The position numbers were made by a program, and so were the translations under genes. A stretch of 64,000 bases of DNA from Flavobacteriales bacterium (GTDB taxonomy: Bacteria > Bacteroidota > Bacteroidia > Flavobacteriales_F > PHOS-HE28), in assembly GCA_016721825.1 (NCBI GenBank), contig JADKHI010000001.1, forward strand, positions 124,001 to 188,000, in the 5' to 3' direction. Position 1 is the first letter of the stretch. Every line of letters begins with the position of its first letter. The notes beneath the pieces are model-generated. The model was not told where the DNA came from and did no database searches. It was given only the letters and a program-made list of their open reading frames with translations. Shown piece after piece: positions 7,947 to 14,913 of this stretch.

Positions 7947-10341
7947 CTACTGCCCCTTCATCTCCCCACCCTGCTGCTGCTTGTTCCGGTCCATCTGCAT
8001 GGGGTTCGGTTGGCGCCACTCCCGCTCCTTGAAGACATCGAAGCGTGTGGGCACCATCTTCGGCGGCCAGCTGTTGTTGTTCAGGTCGCAGTCCGCGGTC
8101 TCGAGGAAGGGATCGAGGGTCACGTTCTTCACCTCCTTGCGCTTCACGAAGACCTTGGTCACGTCATCGCTGGTCTTCCAGATCTCGGCGGGGATGCGGT
8201 CCACTTCCTTGGTGCCGTCGGCGTACTCCCATTCCAGGATCACGGGCATCACCAGCCCGCCGATGTTCTTGAACTGGAGCTCATAGAGGTAGAGGTCCTC
8301 GTTCAGCAGCGCCAGTTCCTCCGGCTTCAGCCCCTTCTTCCATTTCTCGTAGGCGACCATATCGCGTTCCGTAGCGGTGAGCGGGTCGTAGTTGTTGTAG
8401 AAGTCCTTGGTGCTGGGGTCGCGCTCCACCACCACCTGGGACACGTCGGTCTTGTTGCGCTCGCGGCTGAGGTCGGGCACCTCGCGGCTCTTGTCCGCGC
8501 GCTTCAGTTGCTCGGCCATCAAGGGATCGCGCGGGTCCATGCGCTTGTACTTCAGGTTGGCCAGCTGGATGTCCACGTGGTCGGTGGTGTAGAACCAGCC
8601 GCGCCAGAACCAGTCCAGGTCCACACCGCTGGCGTCCTCCATGGTGCGGAAGAAGTCGGCCGGTGTGGGGTGCTTGAACTTCCAGCGCTCGCAATAGGTC
8701 TTGAAGGCGTGGTCGAAAAGCTCACGGCCCATGACGGTCTCGCGCAGGATGTTGAGCGCGGTGCAGGGTTTACCGTAGGCGTTGTTGCCGAACTGCGTCA
8801 GGCTCTCGCTGTTGGTCATGATCGGCTCGATGCGCGCCTTCACCTTGTCGGGTGACGCGTTGGGATCGCCCTTCATGTAATCGACGATGTTGCGGGGCTT
8901 GCCGCGCCAGCTCGGGTAGTCGCGGTCCCACTCCTGCTCGGTGAGGTATTGCACGAAGGTGTTGAGGCCCTCGTCCATCCACGTCCACTGGCGCTCATCG
9001 CTGTTGATGATCATCGGGAAGAAGTTGTGGCCGACCTCGTGGGTGATCACGCCGATCATACCATACTTCGTGCGTTCGCTGTAGGTGCCGTCCGCTTCGG
9101 GGCGACCGCCGTTGAAGCAGATCATGGGGTACTCCATGCCGATGCGGTCGGTGTGGATGCTCTGCGCCACCGGGTAGATGTAGTCGCAGGTGAACTTGCT
9201 GTAGGTCTTGATGGTGTGCGCCACCACCTTGGTGCTGTACTGGCCCCAGAGCGGGTTGCCTTCCTTGGGGAAGAAGCTCATGCAGAGCACGTGGCCCTTG
9301 CCGATGGGCTGGTCCATGCCGTCCCACATGAACTTGCGGCTGCTGGCGAAGGCCACGTCGCGCACGTTGGTCGCCTTGTAGGTCCAGGTCTTCTTGCCCA
9401 GTGATCGCTTGTCATCCGCGCTCTTCACCTCGTTCTTCTTCGCCTCTTCTTCGGTGACGATGTAGACCGGTGAAGTTGCGGTGCGCGCCTTGGCCAGACG
9501 GCTGCGCTGTTCGGCAGTGAGTACGGCGCCTTCGTTCTGCAACACACCCGTGGACGCCACGATGTGGTCCGCCGGCACGGTGATGCTCAGCGTGTAGTCA
9601 CCGAAGTCGAGGGTGAACTCGCCCGGCGCCGAGGAACTGCTTGTGCATCCAGCCGCTGTAGTCCATGTAGGCGGCCATGCGCGGGTAGAACTGTGCGATG
9701 GTGTGGATGTAGTTGTCCTCCTTATCGAAATACTCGTAGCCGCCGCGGCCACCCCACTTCATGCGGTCGTTCAGCCAGTTCCACCATTCCACCTTGAAGC
9801 TGTATACGCCACCGGGGGCCAAGGGCTTCGGCAGGTCGATGCGCATCATGGTCTTGTTGATGGTGTACTTCAGCGTGCCGCCATTGGCATCGGTGACGGC
9901 TGTGATCTTGTAGCCGCCCTCGAAGGGCTTCACCCACTTCCCGACCTGATCGAGGCTGATGCTGTCGCCGATGGTGCCGGTGCGGATCATGTTGGCATCG
10001 CTGCCGGGCTCGAAGATGTTCTGGTCCAGCTGCAGCCAGAGGTAGTCCAGCTTGTCGGGGCTCTGGTTGTGGTAGGTGATGGTCTCCTTGCCGGTAAGCT
10101 TCGGCAGCGCTCCGCTTCCATCCGCGATGGGCTCTTCGATCTCGACGGCGATGTTGTAGTCGGCCTTCATCTGCCAGTAGGCGTGGCCGGGGGCTCCGCT
10201 GGCCGTACGTTGCTCGTTGGGCGTGGGCAGTTCCTGGTCCAGCTGGCGGAACTTGTCGCGGCCGTAGCGTTGGCTGTCCTGGGCGAAGGCGGTGACAACG
10301 ACGAGGGCGGCGAAGGCCGCGAGGGCGTGCTTCTGAGGCAT
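7947..10341 (-). CDS. M1 family zinc metallopeptidase, interrupted by a one-base frameshift
   Basis: Two frames together encode one ~800-aa peptidase. The 5' part (ATG 10341, signal peptide MPQKHALAAFAALVVVTAFAQ) ends in nonsense after GWMHKQFLGAG; the 3' part resumes in the -1 neighbour frame at GEFTLDFGDYTLSITVPADH. M1 relatives read straight through QFLGxGEFTLxFG, so one extra base in the C run at 9622-9624 (G run on the coding strand) explains the break. The zinc site HEVGHN with the downstream Glu (WMDEGLNTFVQ) is intact around 8960-9041. The enzyme is an exported gluzincin aminopeptidase, probably periplasmic. Promoter TACCTTCG lies four bases before the start. A real pseudogene is possible, but the rest is undamaged. 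Confidence 0.85.
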
Positions 10342-10345
10342 TTGG

Positions 10346-10353
10346 CGAAGGTA
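10346..10353 (-). promoter_or_regulatory. -7 element TACCTTCG of the M1 peptidase gene
   Basis: TACCTTCG on the minus strand, four bases from ATG 10341. Spacing this short implies a leaderless or nearly leaderless transcript. The first 7-bp repeat unit of the adjacent array begins at the very next base. Confidence 0.45.
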
Positions 10354-10447
10354 AGTGGCGAGTGGCGAGCAGAACGCCCGCCCCTCGACGGGCTCGGGGT
10401 AACAGGGCGTACCACTCGCCACTCATCACTCGTAACTCGCCACTCTT
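10354..10447. repeat. inverted 7-bp-period array enclosing a REP-like palindrome
   Basis: Left side: two copies of AGTGGCG. Right side (10414-10447): five 7-mers ACTCGCC, ACTCATC, ACTCGTA, ACTCGCC, ACTCTTC. The 12-base arm at 10354-10365 is the exact reverse complement of 10412-10423. The ~46-base loop holds a separate GC-rich palindrome (about 10374-10410) whose core CTCGACGGGCTCGGGG resembles the core of widespread REP elements. It fills the space between two divergent promoters. Confidence 0.7.
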
Positions 10448-10450
10448 CGC

Positions 10451-10458
10451 GACCTTTG
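10451..10458 (+). promoter_or_regulatory. -7-like element GACCTTTG before the DUF6702-like gene
   Basis: GACCTTTG keeps the CTTTG half of the TAnnTTTG consensus and ends 7 nt before ATG 10466. Weak on its own; supported by the same placement at many other genes in this window. Confidence 0.35.
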
Positions 10459-10465
10459 ACATGGA

Positions 10466-10948
10466 ATGAAGACCGTCCTCCTCGCCCTCTGCCTCGCACT
10501 GCCGATCGCGCCGCACGACTTCTTCCTGTCCATCCTCACCATCCGGCACTCACCCAACACCCGCACCCTCGACCTCACCTGGCGGATGACCGCGCACGAT
10601 GTGGAGCACGCCCTGGCCAACGTCGCCGAACTGAAGCTGGCATCGCCCAAGGAACACCCCAAGGCCGACAGCCTGCTCAATGCCTACTTCCACGAACACC
10701 TGCACCTGGTCGTGAACGGACAACGCGTCGACTGGACCTGGGTGGGCAAGGAACTCGAGAGCGAGAACCTCTATTGCTACCTGCAAGTGCAAGGGGTGGA
10801 CAGCTTTGGCTCGCTCAGCGTTTCGAACACGCTGCTGCAGGACCTCTTCTACGAGCAGCAGAACATCGTTCACTTGGAAGAGGAAGGAAGGCCGGTGCGG
10901 TCGCATACGTTCATTCGGGGGGCGGAGGCGTTTGCGTTCGTGTGGTAA
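10466..10948 (+). CDS. DUF6702-like exported protein
   Basis: 160 aa. Short signal peptide (MKTVLLALCLALPIA) followed directly by HDFFLSILTIRHSPNTRTLDLTWRMTAHDVEHAL and later YFHEHLHLVVNGQRV, a pattern shared with DUF6702 proteins of Bacteroidota (small periplasmic beta-sandwich proteins that often sit beside M1 peptidases). The pairing with the divergently transcribed M1 peptidase gene fits this. An ATG at 10461 stops after one codon, so ATG 10466 is the start. Role unknown. Confidence 0.72.
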   Translation: MKTVLLALCLALPIAPHDFFLSILTIRHSPNTRTLDLTWRMTAHDVEHALANVAELKLASPKEHPKADSLLNAYFHEHLHLVVNGQRVDWTWVGKELESENLYCYLQVQGVDSFGSLSVSNTLLQDLFYEQQNIVHLEEEGRPVRSHTFIRGAEAFAFVW

Positions 10949-10974
10949 ACCTTGAACCCAAACCTGACAAGCGC

Positions 10975-11697
10975 GTGAAACAAGCAGCTTCGGTCCTGTT
11001 CCTGCTCGCGCTGGCCACCAACTCCTTCGGGCAGGACTTCCGGATGCAATGCGACTCTGTCGAGTTGGAATGGATGAACGGGGGCAAGGCGCATTGGCGC
11101 GCCATCATGAACTGCCCCTATGTCGAACATCCCACCGCGGACAGCATTCCCCATCACATCCGCGACGCGAACGGCCGCTACCTGGCCGGTCGGATGGGCA
11201 TGCACTTCCTGGAAGTGAACTTGATCTTCCTCGGAGCGGTCATCATCCGGCACGACCTGTTCGATACGCTGGAAAAGGTGCACCCGTGGATCGACAAGGA
11301 TGCGTGCGATGGCCGGATCGCTTACGCCTTCGAGCATTGCTTCCTGGTACAGGACTCCATGCGCTTCTATTTCACCACCATCTTCGATCGTAAGGGGCAG
11401 CTCGTGACCCCGCACCAGATCCCGGACATGCCGATGAGCGCGGACATAAGGTGGGTCAGTGCATGCGAGGCGCGATCGATCGCCGAGGCGGATGACAGCT
11501 ATGCCGGCCGGGTGGAGGGCATCTCGTTCGAGTACTACAAGCCCTGCAACTGCTTCGTCTGGAAAGCCAGGAAGACCCAGATCCGGAATGGCAGGAAGAT
11601 CATCACCCCTTATGCCTTGGTGGATGCCCGTTCCGGAAAAGTGCTGGACCATGTGCTTGAAAAGGGGACCATCGTCTGTTCAATGGGAGCCTGGTAG
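10975..11697 (+). CDS. exported hypothetical protein (GTG start)
   Basis: 240 aa. GTG 10975 is the first start that leaves a proper signal peptide (KQAASVLFLLALATNSFGQ). The open frame extends far upstream but only antisense to the peptidase gene. The mature part has scattered Cys residues (MQCDSVELEW, ACDGRIAYAFEHCF, PCNCFVWKARK) that could form disulfides, and a C-terminal half reading like a beta-rich domain (IITPYALVDARSGKVLDHVLEKG). No family recognised. It lies 26 nt after the DUF6702-like gene and is probably in its operon. Confidence 0.6.
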   Translation: MKQAASVLFLLALATNSFGQDFRMQCDSVELEWMNGGKAHWRAIMNCPYVEHPTADSIPHHIRDANGRYLAGRMGMHFLEVNLIFLGAVIIRHDLFDTLEKVHPWIDKDACDGRIAYAFEHCFLVQDSMRFYFTTIFDRKGQLVTPHQIPDMPMSADIRWVSACEARSIAEADDSYAGRVEGISFEYYKPCNCFVWKARKTQIRNGRKIITPYALVDARSGKVLDHVLEKGTIVCSMGAW

Positions 11698-11799
11698 ATG
11701 ACACATAAGGAAATAGCCGCCTTCGTCGCCCTGAAGCTCGCCGAGCTCTATTGGCGCAGTGTCATTCATGGGGCGGAGACACATACGTTCACAAGGTGA
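11698..11799 (+). pseudogene. 33-codon micro-ORF with an endonuclease III-like N-terminus (gene scar)
   Basis: The ORF starts at the base after the previous stop (TAG then ATG). Its first 21 codons match the start of nth 970 bp downstream at 14 of 21 residues (shared blocks AAFVA and KLAELY); at DNA level two blocks of 16 and 17 bases are identical. The last codons (VIHGAETHTF) weakly resemble the end of the DUF6702-like protein (FIRGAEAFAF). It is therefore best read as a recombination scar or a decayed partial copy of nth, not a functional gene, although translation coupled to the gene before it is possible. Confidence 0.55.
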
Positions 11800-11810
11800 G
11801 ACCGGAACGC

Positions 11811-12641
11811 GTGAAAGGTGATCGGCACCATCCGTTCAGTTGCGCGCTACTTCGGGTTCCCGGCATCTTCTGCGTTGGCGTGCTTTTCCTGCTGCTTGGT
11901 ATCCGTTGCAAGGAGACTCCTGCGGGCGGCGAGGAGGATCCCACTCCAGCCTCCGACCATCGCGACACAACCGCTGTGCTGTACGATGGATGCCATCACA
12001 GCACCTTTGCGGACACGACCGGTCTCGCGCACGACCTGGACATCATTGAACGTAAGCTGGGCCTTCTTGACCCGGGTATCCGCGATCACCTTGAAGCCGT
12101 GGAGATCACTTACTACACCTTCACGGACAGCGCCTTCACCACATGCGATACCGCTCGCGTCTGCTCAGGGATCTTGCTTGTCCATGCTTGCATGGCCGAT
12201 GAAGTGCGAGCAATTTTCGACGGGCTGCGGCGCGACCATTTCCCGATCGCCAAGGTGATCCCCATAAACCGTTACGGTCTGAACGCTGACAGCACTGGCT
12301 GGGATGATGTGGCTTCCATGACGGACAACAACACGAGCGCCTTCAACTACAGGAGTAAGACCATGGTGCCGGAGACCTCGAAGCATGCGCAAGGGATCGC
12401 CATCGACATCAACCCCTTTCTGAACCCCTTGGTGCGGCATGGTGCGAACAGCAATACACACGAACCACCGGGTGCGCACTACGATCCCGAACGGCCTGGA
12501 ACGCTGACGCGGTCACGGATCATGAAGCACCTGGCACCGATCGGTTGGACCTGGGGAGGACGCTGGAGGCGACCGCAGGACCATCAGCACATCGAAAAGG
12601 CGCATCCGGTCTGTGAGCACCTCCGAGAAAAGGTGCGATAG
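11811..12641 (+). CDS. M15-family-like metallopeptidase (peptidoglycan carboxypeptidase/endopeptidase fold), lipoprotein
   Basis: 276 aa from GTG 11811, which precedes a hydrophobic signal ending in a lipobox-like site (VGVLFLLLGIRC). The catalytic region fits M15: HAQGIAIDINPFLNP (His ~192, Asp ~199) and near the end GWTWGGRWRRPQDHQHIEK with the second zinc His ~260. M15 enzymes cut D-Ala-containing peptide bonds in peptidoglycan. An upstream TTG at 11751 would start inside the nth-like scar and lacks a signal. The gene sits between two related segments (the scar and intact nth), so it may have arrived by a rearrangement. Confidence 0.75.
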   Translation: MKGDRHHPFSCALLRVPGIFCVGVLFLLLGIRCKETPAGGEEDPTPASDHRDTTAVLYDGCHHSTFADTTGLAHDLDIIERKLGLLDPGIRDHLEAVEITYYTFTDSAFTTCDTARVCSGILLVHACMADEVRAIFDGLRRDHFPIAKVIPINRYGLNADSTGWDDVASMTDNNTSAFNYRSKTMVPETSKHAQGIAIDINPFLNPLVRHGANSNTHEPPGAHYDPERPGTLTRSRIMKHLAPIGWTWGGRWRRPQDHQHIEKAHPVCEHLREKVR

Positions 12642-12667
12642 CAGCATTCTGTCACTGCACAATTGGA

Positions 12668-13303
12668 ATGAACAAACGAGAAAAAGCCGCCTTCGTCGCC
12701 GAAAAGCTCGCCGAGCTCTACCCGCGCACGACCATCCCGCTCGACCACGAGGATCCGTACACGCTGCTGGTGGCCGTGGTGCTCAGCGCGCAATGCACGG
12801 ACAAGAAGGTGAACGAGATCACTCCGCTGCTCTTCGCCAAGGCGCGCACGCCGCAGCAGATGGTGAAGTTGGATGTGAAGGAGATCGAGGACATCATCCG
12901 CCCCTGCGGGCTGGCGCCGGCCAAGGCCAAGGGCATCCATGGGCTGTCGCAGATCCTGCTCGATGAGCATGGCGGCCAGGTGCCCGCTTCGATCACGGCG
13001 CTGGAGGCACTGCCTTCCGTTGGCCACAAGACCGCCAGTGTGGTGATGGTGCAGGCCTTCGGTGTACCGGCCTTCCCCGTGGACACGCACATCCACCGGC
13101 TGGCCTGGCGCTGGACCTTGAGCACGGGAAAAAGCGTGGAGCACACCGAGGCTGACCTGAAGAAGCTCTTCCCCATCGAGACCTGGGGCGACATCCACAT
13201 CCGCTTCATCTACTTCGGGCGGGAATACTGCCCTGCCAAGGCGCATGACCCGCTCAAGTGCCCCATCTGCAGTGTGATCGGGCGAAAGGAACTGTTCACG
13301 TAG
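12668..13303 (+). CDS. nth: endonuclease III (DNA glycosylase/AP lyase)
   Basis: 211 aa, normal length. The helix-hairpin-helix with catalytic Lys is LPSVGHKTASVVM (~residue 120) and the catalytic Asp is in FPVDTHIHRLAWR (~140). The enzyme removes oxidised pyrimidines and nicks abasic sites. The C-terminal iron-sulfur loop reads CPAKAHDPLKCPICSVIG: three Cys with spacing C-x9-C-x2-C and no fourth Cys, unlike the C-x6-C-x2-C-x5-C of E. coli Nth. This variant is, from memory, seen in some relatives. ATG 12668 has no clear promoter; an nth-like scar lies 970 bp upstream. Confidence 0.93.
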   Translation: MNKREKAAFVAEKLAELYPRTTIPLDHEDPYTLLVAVVLSAQCTDKKVNEITPLLFAKARTPQQMVKLDVKEIEDIIRPCGLAPAKAKGIHGLSQILLDEHGGQVPASITALEALPSVGHKTASVVMVQAFGVPAFPVDTHIHRLAWRWTLSTGKSVEHTEADLKKLFPIETWGDIHIRFIYFGREYCPAKAHDPLKCPICSVIGRKELFT

Positions 13304-13308
13304 CGCCT

Positions 13309-13316
13309 TACCTTCG
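13309..13316 (+). promoter_or_regulatory. -7 element TACCTTCG before the 13327 gene
   Basis: TACCTTCG starts 6 nt after the nth stop and ends 10 nt before ATG 13327, the usual form and spacing in this window. Confidence 0.4.
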
Positions 13317-13326
13317 AGGGGCCTCC

Positions 13327-13740
13327 ATGCTGCGCGCCCTCCTCTTACTTCAGCTGGCATTCATCCTGCCCACCTCCGGCAAGGCCCAAGCCTCGCAGGA
13401 ATACCTCGTGACCTTCATGAGCGGCCGTACGCACAGCTACATCATGGAGGCGGACTGGCAACCGACCGTGCGACAAGGACAGCTCGTGCTGAGGCCTGCG
13501 ACGCGCGTTTTGATGATGGACGTGGCCTTGATCCAGCCCTACGTGCCGAACGACGTTCGCGGCTTGAAGCAACTGAAGCTGATGCCTCAAACGCCTCGGA
13601 TCAACAATGCCGGTATTCTGGTCTGGGTGGAATTCGACCCGCTGACACCGGGGGCGCCCAAGGACAATGAGACCGGGCTGGTGCAGGCCGCCCCACAGAC
13701 CTGGGTGCGGCCCGAAGCCTTCAGACTGGCGATCGATTGA
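13327..13740 (+). CDS. exported hypothetical protein
   Basis: 137 aa from ATG 13327, giving a signal peptide MLRALLLLQLAFILPTSGKAQ. An earlier in-frame start at 13258 lies within nth and would bury the signal. The mature part (YLVTFMSGRTHSYIMEADWQP, LMMDVALIQPYVPNDVRGLKQL) is short and probably beta-rich. No family recognised. It has its own promoter candidate just upstream. Confidence 0.6.
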   Translation: MLRALLLLQLAFILPTSGKAQASQEYLVTFMSGRTHSYIMEADWQPTVRQGQLVLRPATRVLMMDVALIQPYVPNDVRGLKQLKLMPQTPRINNAGILVWVEFDPLTPGAPKDNETGLVQAAPQTWVRPEAFRLAID

Positions 13741-13752
13741 CCGGCGACCGGT

Positions 13753-13932
13753 CTAGTTCAGAATGATGTCGATGCTTCCCACCGGGGGCACGTTCACCAC
13801 CTTCAGCGCCTTGCTGTAGTTGAGAATGGCATTGAGGGTGCTGGTGCGGGGGCCGGGTTGCAGGTCGAGGGTCATGCGGGCGCGGCGGGGCCGGGGCGAA
13901 GAGGAACGTTTCCGAGGGGTAGAGTGGATCAT
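13753..13932 (-). CDS. small basic protein, 59 aa, unknown
   Basis: ATG 13932 to TAG 13753-13755. The N-terminal 20 residues are strongly basic (MIHSTPRKRSSSPRPRRAR), followed by MTLDLQPGPRTSTLNAILNY and SKALKVVNVPPVGSIDIILN. The pattern of a basic head and a tail reading ILNYSKALxVV...IILN recalls short conserved hypothetical proteins I have seen in Bacteroidota, but no name can be given. It lies alone between nth-side genes and the sigma factor terminator. A shorter version from the internal ATG at 13875 would drop the basic head. Confidence 0.5.
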   Translation of the reverse strand: MIHSTPRKRSSSPRPRRARMTLDLQPGPRTSTLNAILNYSKALKVVNVPPVGSIDIILN

Positions 13933-14002
13933 CTACGAGGGGTTTGGGTTCATTTCACGGTTGAAGAACGCCACCCCCCTCCCCTCTTATTGCATGCCCC
14001 CT

Positions 14003-14036
14003 GAAAAAGGCGGACCCCGGCTTACAGGCCGGGGTT
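14003..14036 (-). terminator. Rho-independent terminator of the sigma factor gene
   Basis: Perfect 8-bp GC-rich stem (ACCCCGGC at 14014-14021 with GCCGGGGT at 14028-14035, six-base loop), followed on the minus strand by a run of five T (14004-14008) about six bases beyond the stem. It lies 47-80 nt past the sigma factor stop. Confidence 0.65.
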
Positions 14037-14082
14037 CGCGGGGCACGGAGCCCAGGTGACCCTTGCGGGTCGGATGCGAGCG

Positions 14083-14694
14083 CTAGGCGCGCTCCAACGT
14101 GATGTCGTTCTCCTTGATCATCTTCCGCATGTTGATCAGGGCGTAGCGCATGCGGCCCAATGCGGTATTGATGCTCACGTTCGTGTGCTCGGCGATCTCC
14201 TTGAAGCTCATGTTCAAGTAGGTCCGCATGATCACCACCTCACGTTGCTCTTCCGGCAGGTGGTCGATCAGCTTGCGTACATCGTCGTCGATCTGCACGT
14301 TCACCATGTTCTGCTCGGCGTTCTTGCCGGGCTGGGCCACTGTGGCGAACACGTCATGGTCGTCGTTGCCCCGCACCAGCGGCATCTTCTTGTTGCGGCG
14401 GAAGTGGTCGATCACCAGGTTGTGCGCGATGCGCATCACCCAAGGCAGGAACTTGCCTTCCTCGTTGTACTTGCCGCTCTTGAGCGTGTGTACCACCTTG
14501 ATGAAGGCCTCTTGGAACAGGTCCTCTGTGGCCTCGCGGTCGCGGACCATCAGGTAGATGTGCGACCACACCTTGCGCTTGTGGCGCTGTAGTAGGATCT
14601 CGAACGCCTGTTCGTTGCCCGCAACATAGAGGCGAACGAGTTCAGTGTCTTGGAGCACCCCCGCCTTGGCGGAACTTGAAAGCTTGGACAGCAT
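14083..14694 (-). CDS. RNA polymerase sigma factor, ECF (sigma-70 family, RpoE-like)
   Basis: 203 aa. Region 2 is clear (FEILLQRHKRKVWSHIYLMV, DLFQEAFIKVVHTLKSGKY, FLPWVMRIAHNLVIDHFRR) and region 4 carries the helix-turn-helix (LPEEQREVVIMRTYLNMSFKEIAEHTNVSINTALGRMRYA). It has no region 1.1 or 3. No anti-sigma gene is adjacent, so control is probably at the level of its own promoter or a distant partner. The gene has a long leader (~175 nt) from a consensus promoter at 14878-14908 and its own terminator, so it is monocistronic. Confidence 0.93.
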   Translation of the reverse strand: MLSKLSSSAKAGVLQDTELVRLYVAGNEQAFEILLQRHKRKVWSHIYLMVRDREATEDLFQEAFIKVVHTLKSGKYNEEGKFLPWVMRIAHNLVIDHFRRNKKMPLVRGNDDHDVFATVAQPGKNAEQNMVNVQIDDDVRKLIDHLPEEQREVVIMRTYLNMSFKEIAEHTNVSINTALGRMRYALINMRKMIKENDITLERA

Positions 14695-14877
14695 GACCTT
14701 ACCGTTTAGGTCCGAAGAGGTTCTAGGAACTTCGGGGTAGAGGTCTAGCTATGCGCTGTCCGGTTTGGGTTGGGGGTGAAGAGTTCCGCGTGCTACGGTA
14801 CAAGGACGGGGACTGTTCCAGTAACGCTGCCCGGAGGGGCGTATTGTGCGGCCGGAAAAAATCTTTGTCCTACAACC

Positions 14878-14908
14878 CAAAGATAGACGGATCCAGTGTT
14901 CGGGCCAA
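14878..14908 (-). promoter_or_regulatory. consensus Bacteroidota promoter (TTG, 20 nt, TATCTTTG) for the sigma factor gene
   Basis: On the minus strand TTG (14906-14908) is followed after exactly 20 nt by TATCTTTG (14878-14885), matching the -33/-7 consensus. The predicted start is near 14871. It faces a weaker AATCTTTG (14860-14867) on the plus strand that could serve uvrA, so the two promoter footprints interlock. Confidence 0.6.
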
Positions 14909-14913
14909 CGCCG

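Noticed and set aside
9613..10974. 5' extension of the 10975 gene
   Set aside because: The open frame upstream of 10975 is antisense to the M1 peptidase gene and overlaps the DUF6702-like gene in another frame.
11751..11810. TTG start for the M15 peptidase gene
   Set aside because: It lies inside the nth-like scar and would place 20 unrelated residues before the signal peptide; GTG 11811 fits better.
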